A DNA stretch of 64,000 nucleotides from Rhizobium aethiopicum (GTDB lineage Bacteria > Pseudomonadota > Alphaproteobacteria > Rhizobiales > Rhizobiaceae): contig NZ_JACIFV010000010.1 of NCBI RefSeq assembly GCF_014197535.1, forward strand, positions 1 through 64,000. The letters run 5' to 3'. Both the position numbers and the translations under genes were made by a program. Below, piece by piece: positions 24,592 through 32,612 of this stretch. The first letter of the stretch is position 1. Each line of letters opens with the position of its first letter. The notes below the pieces were generated by a model. That model was not told where the DNA came from, did no database searches, and saw nothing but the letters and a program-made list of their open reading frames with translations.

Positions 24592-24640
24592 CGATGCGGA
24601 TACAGAACAATTCAGCAATCAGAACAAGGAGGGCGTGGCC

Positions 24641-24898
24641 ATGACCAGCAGCCTGCATGTTAGCTTGCCCGATGAAATGCGCGCCTTCGTTGATATGCGC
24701 GCCAACGGGAAGAGCCAGTATACGACGCCGAGCGAATATGTGCGCGCCCTTATTCGCGAAGACATGGCACGCGAAGAAGATCGCCGCTATGCCATACGCT
24801 CGCTGCTGCGCGCGGAAGAGGAATTCCTGAGCGGAAAGATGCTGCCCCTTTCTGCGCTGGATACCATCGACGCCGAACTGGACGAAGAGCTGCGTTAG
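24641..24898 (+). CDS. parD: ParD-like antitoxin
   Basis: 85 residues starting MTSSLHVSLPDEMRAFVDMR, a ribbon-helix-helix DNA-binding N-terminus, with YTTPSEYVRALIREDM as the second helix and an acidic C-terminal tail. GGAGG lies eight bases upstream of ATG 24641; a GTG at 24635 is too near it. The TAGTG overlap with the next gene couples antitoxin and toxin. Confidence 0.85.
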   Translation: MTSSLHVSLPDEMRAFVDMRANGKSQYTTPSEYVRALIREDMAREEDRRYAIRSLLRAEEEFLSGKMLPLSALDTIDAELDEELR

Positions 24899-25269
24899 TG
24901 GCTCCTCGCGTTCTTATCCTGCCGACCGCACTTGAGAACTATCGTCTGGCGATCCGCGAAACGGCCCGGAAATGGTCTCCCGAACAGGCAAAAGCATATG
25001 GCCGGCTGCTGCGGGCGGGATTTGAAAGCATCCCTCAAGCCTATGCCCGCGTAAGGACAAAGAAAGACGAGCGAGTCGGAAGTTCAATCTTCCGAGTTCA
25101 CAAAATCGAGCATCACTACGCCGTCTACATTGTCGTTGACGATGCAACGTTTGTCATTGCCGCAGTGTTGCATGAGCGGATGGATGTTCCCGCACAATTG
25201 CGGACAATCGAGCGATTGGCCGACAGAGAATATGAAGCTCTGATGGGACATTCTCGACCGAAGTTCTGA
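24898..25269 (+). CDS. parE: ParE/RelE-superfamily toxin
   Basis: 123 residues from GTG 24898, overlapping the antitoxin stop by one base. Features are ALENYRLAIRETARKWSPEQA (N-terminal helix pair), SSIFRVHKIEHHYAVYIV and FVIAAVLHERMDVPAQL, the RelE/ParE C-terminal strands. ParE members poison gyrase and RelE members cut mRNA; pairing with a ParD-type antitoxin favours ParE. It appears intact. Confidence 0.83.
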   Translation: MAPRVLILPTALENYRLAIRETARKWSPEQAKAYGRLLRAGFESIPQAYARVRTKKDERVGSSIFRVHKIEHHYAVYIVVDDATFVIAAVLHERMDVPAQLRTIERLADREYEALMGHSRPKF

Positions 25270-25349
25270 ACATGGTCGAAGGGACTACGCCGCCGATAAC
25301 AAGTTATCTGAAGTGTGCGGTCTTCATCGCTCGTCTTCCTCTCCTGGAA

Positions 25350-25367
25350 ATGGCGCTCACGCGCCAT
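25350..25367. terminator. Hairpin between convergent genes
   Basis: ATGGCGC (25350-25356) and GCGCCAT (25361-25367) pair around TCAC, overlapping the stop of the DUF2493 gene and lying 80 bases after parE. It may act in either direction; there is no T run. Confidence 0.4.
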
Positions 25368-26298
25368 CCTCCGCAGCCTGCCAGACCGGGATGCCGAGAC
25401 GGCGTGCCTTATCAGCGAGATTGCCGGTGATACCCGAACCCGGGAATATGATGACGCCGGCCGGCATGACGGAGAGCATCTCGTCGTTACGACGAAAGGG
25501 AGCAGCCTTGGCGTATTTCGTCCAGTTCGGCTTGAAGAAGATCTGCGTCACCTTGCGGGCATCGGCCCAGCAGGCGGCGATGCGTTCGGCGCCCTTCGGC
25601 GAGCCGCCGTGCAGCAGGACCATGTCCCAATGTTTGGCGTGGACCTGGTCGAGCTTGGCCCAGATCAATTCATGATCATTGTACTCCATGCCGCCGGAGA
25701 AGGCGATCTTGGTGCCCGCCGGTATTAAGACCTCTGTTTCGGCGCGCCGGCGTGCAGAAAGAAAGTCCCGAGAGTCGATCATCGCCGCGGTCATGTTGGC
25801 GTGGTTGACCTTGGAGCCGGTTCGCGGCCGCCATGCCGAGCCTGTTTGAGCTTCGAATATGTCGGCCGAGAAATCGCGCATATATTCAAAGGCGTTTCGG
25901 CGCTCGAGCAGCGTGACGCCTTCGGCAACGAGGCGTTCCAGCTCGACACTTTTTACCTCCGAGCCGTCCTGCCCGCGCTGACCATCGCGCTGACCATCCT
26001 CGTTGCGCTGAAGTTCGCGCTGGATGCGCTCGCCGGCGCGATGAAAGAGGTTGACCGTCGACCAGAGTAGGTCTTCGAGATCGGGCTCCAGACGGGTGTC
26101 GCCGAGCATTTCGAATAGGGCGGCGAACATGGCGGTCAGCGCCGACTCGACGACCGGCTCCTCTGGCAGCGGGCGCGGGTCCGGTTCGTCCTGGAAAGGG
26201 CGATGGCCATAGATCTGCAACTCGTAGATGAAGCGGTCGGTCGCGGAAGAGCCGTGATGGGGCTCGAAGGCGTCGTCAATGGGAAGGACAAGGTTCAT
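25357..26298 (-). CDS. DUF2493 / YspA-like SLOG-family protein
   Basis: 313 residues. The C-terminal third (KIAFSGGMEYNDHELIWAKL, then LLHGGSPKGAERIAACWADA and VIIFPGSGITGNLADKARRL) is the SLOG/DUF2493 nucleotide-binding Rossmann fold, with the GGSPKG and GSG turns. The N-terminal 180 residues are helical and plasmid-specific. ATG 26298 has GGAG six bases upstream; the extended frame above it is GC-rich leader. SLOG proteins bind nucleotide-derived ligands; the role on plasmids is unknown. Confidence 0.8.
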   Translation of the reverse strand: MNLVLPIDDAFEPHHGSSATDRFIYELQIYGHRPFQDEPDPRPLPEEPVVESALTAMFAALFEMLGDTRLEPDLEDLLWSTVNLFHRAGERIQRELQRNEDGQRDGQRGQDGSEVKSVELERLVAEGVTLLERRNAFEYMRDFSADIFEAQTGSAWRPRTGSKVNHANMTAAMIDSRDFLSARRRAETEVLIPAGTKIAFSGGMEYNDHELIWAKLDQVHAKHWDMVLLHGGSPKGAERIAACWADARKVTQIFFKPNWTKYAKAAPFRRNDEMLSVMPAGVIIFPGSGITGNLADKARRLGIPVWQAAEDGA

Positions 26299-26423
26299 GA
26301 TGGTCTCCGTCGGCTTGGGCCGCGCTTCTGGCGGCCTGACGGCGATCCCTGTCCATGCGGCAGACGGGCCGGAACCGCGGCGCCTGATGCCGCGGCCCAG
26401 CAGAGCGCCGGGCGGCAGAGGGA

Positions 26424-26480
26424 AGGTTTCTTTGCCGCGCGAGGAATGGCGGGCCGCGGCCCCGCCAGGGGAAGAAACCT
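26424..26480 (-). promoter_or_regulatory. Structured leader 4 upstream of DUF2493 gene
   Basis: AGGTTTCTT (26424-26432) and AAGAAACCT (26472-26480) are a perfect 9-bp inverted repeat. They enclose a second GC-rich stem, TGGCGGG and CCCGCCA, around CCGCGGC. The 26299-26620 gap contains nothing else recognisable. The A/T-rich stem around a G/C-rich hairpin resembles leaders 1 and 2. Confidence 0.45.
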
Positions 26481-26620
26481 GACCGACCCGCTGAAGGCCC
26501 ACCCGCCGCATGGTAAGGGTCGCCTTTCGGCAGGCCCGCGGGCGCGCCCACCCGAACGGCGACCGCGAAGGAACCGGCCATCCTGCGATGCCCGCGCCCT
26601 AACCTGCCCTTTCGGCGCGA

Positions 26621-27658
26621 TTATGGGAGCAGAAAGACCAGAGCGTCCTCCGGGGCGAGTTGCCCCCTTAGATTGGCGATGAGCCGTTCCGGGCCGAGCC
26701 GGCGCAGATCCTCATTGAAGTCGCCGAGCTCCGGGGCGAGCACCAGCGGCAGGATCCCGAGCGTCTGCGCGCGGCGGCTCAATCCCTCGATGCCGTGGCG
26801 GCCGGCCGCATCGGCGTCAGCTGCGATGTAGAGACGCCGGCAGCCATCGGGGAGCCGGAAGGCGGCAAGATGATTGGCGGTCAGCGCCGAGACCATCGGC
26901 ATGCCGGGCATCACATGTGCGAGCGACAGGATGCTTTCGAGACCTTCGCCTGCAGCTATGACCGACACCGGTCCATGGAAAGGAAAGCAGAAGCGCACGG
27001 CGTTACCGAGCAGCCCGCCGAGCGCGCGGCGGGGATCATCGACCTTCGCCTTTCCCCCGCCCTGCGGATCGAGCCATGTGCGATGCACGCCGGTGATCGC
27101 GCCGGAGGGATCGGTCACAGCTGCGATTAGGGCCGGCAAGGCACTCGTCCTGCCGGTCACGAGGTCGCGGTAAAAGCACGAGGGGTGAAAGCGGAGCGCC
27201 GGGTACAGCGCTGCTCGCAGGATGCCGCGCTGGCGTAAATAGCTGTCGGCCAGTGAACCGCCCAGCGGCTCTGTCATCCGGAACAAGCGTCTTGCGCGTT
27301 CGCCAGCCGGTCTATTGACCGGCGGATCGGTGTGAGCGTCGCCCCTGCGGGACGACGCGGGGATGGGCTGGGGTTCGTTCAGAAAGCGCCGCGCCTCATC
27401 AGCGACGTCGCGGAAATCGACCAGGCCGCAGGTCTCCCGAACGAGGTCGAGCAGATCGCCGTATTGAGAGGTTGCTGTATCTGTCCATCGTCCGGTCCGC
27501 GGGCCGGAGAGATGGACATAAAGCGACCTGCCCTTGCTGTTGGCGGTATCGCCGACGATCCAGTAGTTGCCGGCCCGATGGCCGGCGGAGAGGTAATGGC
27601 GGCAGACCGCCTCGGCGTCGCGCGCGAGACGGTCCGCCAGTTCGGAGGCGGATGACAT
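26621..27658 (-). CDS. Toprim-domain (primase-like) plasmid protein
   Basis: 345 residues. The N-terminal half resembles plasmid DUF7146/primase-like proteins (NYWIVGDTANSKGRSLYVHL, then WTDTATSQYGDLLDLV). The C-terminal Toprim region has AAGEGLESILSL with its catalytic Glu and YIAADADAAGR with the DxD pair. Such proteins are typical of conjugative plasmids and may prime the incoming strand. It begins at ATG 27658. Confidence 0.8.
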   Translation of the reverse strand: MSSASELADRLARDAEAVCRHYLSAGHRAGNYWIVGDTANSKGRSLYVHLSGPRTGRWTDTATSQYGDLLDLVRETCGLVDFRDVADEARRFLNEPQPIPASSRRGDAHTDPPVNRPAGERARRLFRMTEPLGGSLADSYLRQRGILRAALYPALRFHPSCFYRDLVTGRTSALPALIAAVTDPSGAITGVHRTWLDPQGGGKAKVDDPRRALGGLLGNAVRFCFPFHGPVSVIAAGEGLESILSLAHVMPGMPMVSALTANHLAAFRLPDGCRRLYIAADADAAGRHGIEGLSRRAQTLGILPLVLAPELGDFNEDLRRLGPERLIANLRGQLAPEDALVFLLP

Positions 27659-28017
27659 AAGGCTTCCTCCGTCACGAGCGGCTGGTGATAGGAAAGATCA
27701 AGCGGTCCTGCTGTTTAAGAACGGGCTGCGGTATGTTGCAGGCTTCGAAAACGAAGCCCGCTCGGCTCGGGCGGTCGAAGCAGCCATGCAAGGACATGCG
27801 AGTGCTCACGGCCGAGGAAGAAATCACGTTCATGGGAAACCTGTCGAGAGCAAGGAAAGAGCCGGCCTGCGCCGGCGCTCTCCAACCCGCCAAGCCAACC
27901 CTTCCCTGCCCTCCTCTTCCTCTTTCGCCAGACCGACAGCTGCGGCCGGCTTGAAGGGCCGGGCAGTACTCGATTAGAACTCACTTTATGCTGGCGCAGC
28001 TCCTAAATTTCGACGGA
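27659..28017. other. Primase gene upstream region, no gene
   Basis: About 360 bases upstream of the Toprim gene. It holds a short GC hairpin near 27870-27885 (GCCGGCCTGCGCCGGC) and, from 27972, the first of the TTCTAATC-type repeats in reverse orientation. No coding frame is convincing. Confidence 0.4.
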
Positions 28018-28071
28018 TCGACTTCTAATCAACGAACTGTCGACTTCTAATCATGCTTGATAGTTCTAATT
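27972..28071. repeat. TTCTAATC repeat cluster, transposon-end remnant
   Basis: TCGACTTCTAATCA occurs at 28018-28031 and again at 28040-28053, with partial copies near 28064 and an inverted copy GATTAGAA at 27972-27979. The motif resembles the repeats at 46-85. A truncated DUF4143 gene begins right after. This fits a decayed insertion-element end; no transposase remains. Confidence 0.4.
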
Positions 28072-28316
28072 TTCGCAGGTTGGAACGGCAGACGCATGAG
28101 GTGGAGGTCGTGCTCGAGCGTAACCATGGGATGGTCGTCGGGATCGAGGTAAACGCGAGCGCCACGGTCAGGGCTACCGATTTCGGGGGCCTGAAGACGC
28201 TTGCGGACGCATGTGGGCAAAAATTTGCCTTCGGCGTCGTTCTTTACGACGGCGCCGATATCGCGCCATTCGGCGATCGGCTCACGGCAGTTCCCCTTTC
28301 CTGCCTATGGCGATGA
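28053..28316 (+). pseudogene. C-terminal fragment of a DUF4143-type ATPase
   Basis: The translation RLERQTHEVEVVLERNHGMV, VGIEVNASATVRATDFGGLK and FAFGVVLYDGADIAPFGDRL matches the PD-(D/E)XK-like C-terminal part (DUF4143) of bacterial AAA ATPases, normally about 400 residues. The ATPase half is missing, and the fragment starts at the TTCTAATC repeat cluster. Probably a relic truncated by an insertion. Confidence 0.7.
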
Positions 28317-28344
28317 GATCAGCCCCAGCGACTGTGATATCAAT

Positions 28345-28372
28345 ATACTAACTATTTTGCGCTAGTATAATC
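28345..28372 (+). promoter_or_regulatory. Promoter/operator shared with traC
   Basis: ATACTA (28345-28350) and TAGTAT (28363-28368) form a perfect inverted repeat overlapping a TATAAT box (28366-28371). The string TAACTATTTT...CTAG...TATAATC is nearly identical to the traC promoter apart from a four-base gap. It lies 55 bases before the DUF1173 start. Confidence 0.6.
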
Positions 28373-28426
28373 CATGAAGCTCGTGCTACGGCTCGATCAG
28401 CCTTGGTCAGGAAAGGGAGGAACGAC

Positions 28427-29617
28427 GTGCGACAGTTTTTGATCGGCGACCAGGCATTCGATGACAGTTCTCCAGAGTTTCTGCCTCAGCTCGAACGCGC
28501 TTACGAACATAAGCTCAGGCCACTTTGCCTGTGTCGTGAGCCGCCGGTGCCTATGTACATCGCGCGGATGGATGACCAATTCCTGATCAAACGCATGCCG
28601 CTCTCAGGCCGGCAGCATGATCCCGGATGCCCATCATACGAGCCGCCTTATGAACTGTCCGGTCTCGGTCCGTTAATTGGCCATGCGATCCAGGTCGACG
28701 CGGCGACCGGTGCAACGATGCTGAAACTTGATTTCTCTCTCTCGAAACGGGCGAACCGACTGACGTCGACGGTGCCTTCAGACCCATCAGAAAGGGTACT
28801 AAGCGATCCCAAAAAACTCTCGCTGAGGGCGATGCTCCATTATCTCTGGGATACGGGAGAGCTTACGGAATGGACCTCGCTATGGGCTGGAAAGCGCGGC
28901 TGGGGCCGCGTCCGCAGCAGCCTGCAGAATGCCGCAAGACAGATGATCGTCCGCGGCGGCCCGCTCAGCGATATTCTGTTTATCCCGGAAGTGTATCACC
29001 AGGACGACAAGGAAGGAATTTCCGCCCGGCGTGCCGCAACTTTGGCCGGAGCCAAGGCAAATGGACCGGGACCGCGCAAACTGATGTTGATCATCGCGGA
29101 GGTGAAGGAGTTTTCGCCAGCTCGCGATAGCCAGAAAATCCTGGTTCGCCACCTGCCCTTTCCTCTCATGATCGATGAGGGAGCATGGAAGCGGTTGAAT
29201 GGACGATATGACACCGAGCTGGAACTGTGGCGATCAAACGAAGAGTTCCATCTTATCGTGATCGCCACTTTCGGCATTTCGAGTGCGGGGATCGCATCCG
29301 TGGAGGAAGTGGCGATGATGGTGGTGAACGAGAACTGGATTCCGTTCGAAAACATCTACGAACAGCGGCTCCTCGAACGGCTCTCCGGGTTAAAGCGCAG
29401 AAGCAAAAAGGGATTGCGCTTCGATCTTTCACGTGGTCAGCCGATTGCCTCCGTGACATTACCAGATGCCAGACCGGCGCCCGTGGCCTTTTTCATCATT
29501 CCGACGAATGTGGACGAAGACTATGAGGTTGCTCTGAGCGAGATGATTGCTGCGAGGCCAGAGATGGCGCCATGGATCTGGCGTGTAGCCGAGGGTGAAA
29601 TGCCGCGCCTGCCGTGA
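28427..29617 (+). CDS. DUF1173-family protein
   Basis: 396 residues from GTG 28427 (GGGAGG seven bases upstream). The N-terminal region has a Cys-rich pattern (LRPLCLCREPPVPMYIARMD, then HDPGCPSY) that could bind metal. The remainder is the DUF1173 domain found on conjugative plasmids of Alphaproteobacteria. Function is unknown. Its promoter resembles that of traC, suggesting a role in transfer. Confidence 0.75.
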   Translation: MRQFLIGDQAFDDSSPEFLPQLERAYEHKLRPLCLCREPPVPMYIARMDDQFLIKRMPLSGRQHDPGCPSYEPPYELSGLGPLIGHAIQVDAATGATMLKLDFSLSKRANRLTSTVPSDPSERVLSDPKKLSLRAMLHYLWDTGELTEWTSLWAGKRGWGRVRSSLQNAARQMIVRGGPLSDILFIPEVYHQDDKEGISARRAATLAGAKANGPGPRKLMLIIAEVKEFSPARDSQKILVRHLPFPLMIDEGAWKRLNGRYDTELELWRSNEEFHLIVIATFGISSAGIASVEEVAMMVVNENWIPFENIYEQRLLERLSGLKRRSKKGLRFDLSRGQPIASVTLPDARPAPVAFFIIPTNVDEDYEVALSEMIAARPEMAPWIWRVAEGEMPRLP

Positions 29618-29656
29618 TTGAGATCTTCCTTTATCTGCTCTCGAGCCTGCACAACG

Positions 29657-30055
29657 TTAGGCGAGAAGACGCGCAGATTGGCCTTGGCGGGTCACCAGTT
29701 CGACTGCCTGCTTGTCGAAAGACACGAAGCTCTCGCCGCCGAGCCATGCTCCTTCATGGGCGATAACGCCATCGGCGAAATCTCCACCCGCCTCCAGCAC
29801 GGCCAGTCCCGCTTCGACTGCTGGACGGTTCATGGCCACATTGCCGGCATTGAGCAGGTCGCGGATGGTCTGTGAAACATCGTCCTTCGATAGCTTGGCA
29901 CCTCGGCGCAGTATCCAGACGAGCTCACATAGGCTCGGCAGGGAAACCGCAATCAGCGATGCTTGCCTGAGGAGTTTTGCCGCCGCCCTCCCCTGCTTCG
30001 CATCGTCCTGCAGGACTGCCCGAGCGAGAATGTTGGTATCGACTGAGACCTTCAT
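29657..30055 (-). CDS. vapC: PIN-domain toxin of an AbrB/PIN TA pair
   Basis: 132 residues starting MKVSVDTNILARAVLQDD. The catalytic Asp of SVDTNIL, the Glu of LCELVWIL, FADGVIAHEG and VSFDKQAV give the complete PIN acidic set. ATG 30055 overlaps the antitoxin stop (ATGA). It is expected to be an RNase held inactive by the upstream antitoxin. It appears intact, unlike the VapC at 596. Confidence 0.85.
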   Translation of the reverse strand: MKVSVDTNILARAVLQDDAKQGRAAAKLLRQASLIAVSLPSLCELVWILRRGAKLSKDDVSQTIRDLLNAGNVAMNRPAVEAGLAVLEAGGDFADGVIAHEGAWLGGESFVSFDKQAVELVTRQGQSARLLA

Positions 30056-30303
30056 TCCTCGCCGGCCCAACCGGAGGCCGCGATTTCGTTCATCTCTTCG
30101 ATGGTCAACGGCCTTCTTGCTTTGCCAGCATGCCGACCGATAAAATCGTCGATCGTCCCCGTTGGACGAGCCGCCTTCACCCGCAACTCACCCCCAGGCA
30201 GCTTGTCGAATTCGATCCGCTCACCGGGCTTTATCCCAAGATGTGTCAGCAAATCCCGTCTCAGCGTAATTTGCCCCTTCATTGTGACCGCCAGAGAAGC
30301 CAT
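30052..30303 (-). CDS. vapB: AbrB/MazE-type antitoxin
   Basis: 83 residues. AVTMKGQITLRRDLLTHLGI, KPGERIEF and LPGGELRV form the swapped-hairpin AbrB fold, followed by a C-terminal tail for toxin binding. AGGAG precedes ATG 30303. A perfect 16-bp palindrome lies 14 bases upstream. Confidence 0.83.
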   Translation of the reverse strand: MASLAVTMKGQITLRRDLLTHLGIKPGERIEFDKLPGGELRVKAARPTGTIDDFIGRHAGKARRPLTIEEMNEIAASGWAGEE

Positions 30304-30316
30304 TGGAAATCTCCTA

Positions 30317-30332
30317 TTTCAGATATCTGAAA
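30317..30332. promoter_or_regulatory. Palindromic TA operator
   Basis: TTTCAGATATCTGAAA is a perfect 16-bp palindrome just upstream of the antitoxin start and ribosome site, a likely autoregulatory site for the AbrB-type antitoxin. Confidence 0.6.
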
Positions 30333-30391
30333 GTAATGGATTTTTTACTTACATTCAAGGTTCAAACGGAAACGCGAGCACCCGGCAAATT

Positions 30392-31414
30392 TCAGCTCCC
30401 GCGGCCATTGTCATTCGCCTTGACGGCGTCCCGATAATAGACCTCGCTCACCCGAAACCGACCATCGATCCTCTTGCATTGGACGATGATATCGATCGCG
30501 GCCGTCAGCATCTCGCGGATATCGTGCCGCTCGAGATCCCCGCCGCCGTCCGACTCCTTGACCAGCAATGTCAGTTGCTCGAAGGCGAGGCGGGCGGAAT
30601 CGGCGTGAACCGTGGTGATCGAGCCCGGATGGCCGGAATTGACGTTGCGAATATAGTAGAAGGCTGTGCCGTCTCGCAGCTCCTGCAGCAGGATGCGGTC
30701 GGGCCGCATGCGCAGACAAGATTCGAGCAGGTCCTTCGCGCCGACTTTGGCCAGCCCCTGGCCGCCCTTGGCGTAGAAGAGCCGAACGTGGTTGGGCTGC
30801 GGGACCACCAGTTCCGGCGTGTCCTCGATGGAAATGATCCGCTCGTTTTGCGGGATATGGCGGACCAATGCCTTCGAGAGGGTCGTCTTTCCCGACCCCG
30901 TCGCGCCGGAGATGATGATGTTCTTTCTGGCGAACACTGCCTCGCGCAGAAACGCCTTATAGGCGCCGATCCGATAGTTTTCCAGCAGCCTTTGATCTGA
31001 TCGCCTTCCGCTGCCTTCCTCCGGCGCGATGTCGGCGAAGAGGCCCCCATGGTCGAGATCATCGAGGGTCAGCGACACCGACGATGGCTTGCGGATGGTG
31101 ATGCTCACCGTTTCCTTCGTCGTGGCGGGCGGGATCACGATCTGAATCCGCTCATCATCCGGCAAGGTCGCCGACAGGATCGGGCGTGTCTCGTCGATCG
31201 ATTGGTTGGAAAAGCTCGCGACCGCCCGCGCGAGACGCATCAGCCTGTCGTACGACAACTCCGGCACTTCGTAGGTCTGCCATCCCTCCCTCCCCTCCGT
31301 AACAACTTGGCCGGGCCGATTGACGATGACCTCATAGAGCGTCTTATCGCGAAGGAAGCGTGAAAACGGCGAAAGCAGTTCACGGACAACGCCTGAATCA
31401 GCAGCTTCAGTCAT
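30392..31414 (-). CDS. virB11: Type IV secretion ATPase VirB11
   Basis: 340 residues. The N-terminal domain (ELLSPFSRFLRDKTLYEVIV) is followed by Walker A ISGATGSGKTTLSKAL near residue 170, Walker B-like RILLQELRDGTAF, and the His box GHPGSITTVHADSARLA. This hexameric traffic ATPase switches VirB4/VirD4 between pilus assembly and DNA transfer. Last gene of the virB operon, eight bases after virB10. Confidence 0.93.
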   Translation of the reverse strand: MTEAADSGVVRELLSPFSRFLRDKTLYEVIVNRPGQVVTEGREGWQTYEVPELSYDRLMRLARAVASFSNQSIDETRPILSATLPDDERIQIVIPPATTKETVSITIRKPSSVSLTLDDLDHGGLFADIAPEEGSGRRSDQRLLENYRIGAYKAFLREAVFARKNIIISGATGSGKTTLSKALVRHIPQNERIISIEDTPELVVPQPNHVRLFYAKGGQGLAKVGAKDLLESCLRMRPDRILLQELRDGTAFYYIRNVNSGHPGSITTVHADSARLAFEQLTLLVKESDGGGDLERHDIREMLTAAIDIIVQCKRIDGRFRVSEVYYRDAVKANDNGRGS

Positions 31415-31422
31415 TCTCGAAC

Positions 31423-32595
31423 CTATTTTGTCACAAGCCTTGAATCCGGCTTGAAATCTCCAAGCACGGCACGGTCGTAGATGCGATTGCGAGGTTCGGT
31501 CACGCGAAGCCGGTAGACGCTCGAAAAATCGAGATCACGCGCGACAAAGATCGAAACCAGTTCGCCCTGATGTTTCAGGAGGGTCGGGGCAATGTTGATC
31601 GACTGCTCGACCGCAATCGCTGCGGCCTGCTGACCGGCACTGGTGGTGTTTTGCGCCTCGACCTCGTTGTCTTGAAGCCGGCTGCTGGCATAGGAAGTCG
31701 CGTCGCCAACGATCGACAGCAGGATCGCGCTACCGAAACGTTCCCACCAATGCGTTTCGACATAACCGTCGACGCCGGCCCGCCCGAGGGCATCGGTTGC
31801 CGGCGACGCCAGCGTAATGATGACGCCTTTCGGCGTCTTCGCGCGATTCCAGAGGACGAACAGGCGTTTTTGACCGCGACGAAGACCGCCACGATATTCG
31901 CCGACGACCTGAGTGCCTTTTTCCATCAGCACGACACGTCCATTATCCGACAGAATGTCACGGTTGATGACACAACTCGTAAACCCTGGCTGGTCGGAGG
32001 AGAGCGCTGTTTCCAGAACACAAGGGATGGACGTGCCCATTGCGACGACAAAGTCTCGATTGCCGAGCGTGCCGGCGCGCGATCCCTGCAATTGTGTCGG
32101 CGATAGCAGGCGGTTGAACCGCTGGTCCTCGTTTTCGTCCTGCGAGGAGAAGCTGCCCGGATTGGAGCCGAGCGGCACGTAGTTTGAGCTCTCATCGGAC
32201 CTTCCGGCCTCGTCCTGTCGCGGCGTCGGCGACTTCTCGCCGCCATAGGCGATGACCGGTGCGCGGCGCGCAGCATCGAGCAGCTTGTCATCGTCATTTG
32301 GCGCCTGCTCGGTTACGCCGGGCGTCGGGAGCAGGACCTGCGCCGGCGGCGCCACCGGCTGAACCGGCTCCTTCGCCGGCTCGAAGTCTGATGTCTGACG
32401 GATCACGACCCGCTCCGGCTGCACGCCACCCGACGGCTTATCCTGCCCGCGCATCGACCAGAGCGCGAAAGCGACAAAGGTGACGATAGCCAGGGCGACG
32501 GCGCCGCGTTTGAGGATCGGGTTGTTGTCCAGCCGGCGACCGATCGAGGTCTCGGCGCGTTCGCCTGGAATCGGGGTAATTTCTTCTTCGGCCAT
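31423..32595 (-). CDS. virB10: Type IV secretion core protein VirB10
   Basis: 390 residues. Cytoplasmic tail, single membrane helix (ALAIVTFVAFALWSM, about residues 35-49), proline-rich periplasmic linker, then the conserved TrbI/VirB10 beta-barrel domain (LETALSSDQPGFTSCVINRD, GTQVVGEYRGGLRRGQKRLF). It spans inner to outer membrane with VirB7 and VirB9. ATG 32595 follows GGAGG; the frame is open far upstream because virB9 overlaps it in another frame. Intact. Confidence 0.92.
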   Translation of the reverse strand: MAEEEITPIPGERAETSIGRRLDNNPILKRGAVALAIVTFVAFALWSMRGQDKPSGGVQPERVVIRQTSDFEPAKEPVQPVAPPAQVLLPTPGVTEQAPNDDDKLLDAARRAPVIAYGGEKSPTPRQDEAGRSDESSNYVPLGSNPGSFSSQDENEDQRFNRLLSPTQLQGSRAGTLGNRDFVVAMGTSIPCVLETALSSDQPGFTSCVINRDILSDNGRVVLMEKGTQVVGEYRGGLRRGQKRLFVLWNRAKTPKGVIITLASPATDALGRAGVDGYVETHWWERFGSAILLSIVGDATSYASSRLQDNEVEAQNTTSAGQQAAAIAVEQSINIAPTLLKHQGELVSIFVARDLDFSSVYRLRVTEPRNRIYDRAVLGDFKPDSRLVTK

Positions 32596-32612
32596 GACAC
32601 CGACACCTCCTA

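Noticed and set aside
26299..26511. N-terminal extension of the DUF2493 gene
   Set aside because: It runs through the structured GC-rich leader; GGAG and the ATG at 26298 give a better start.
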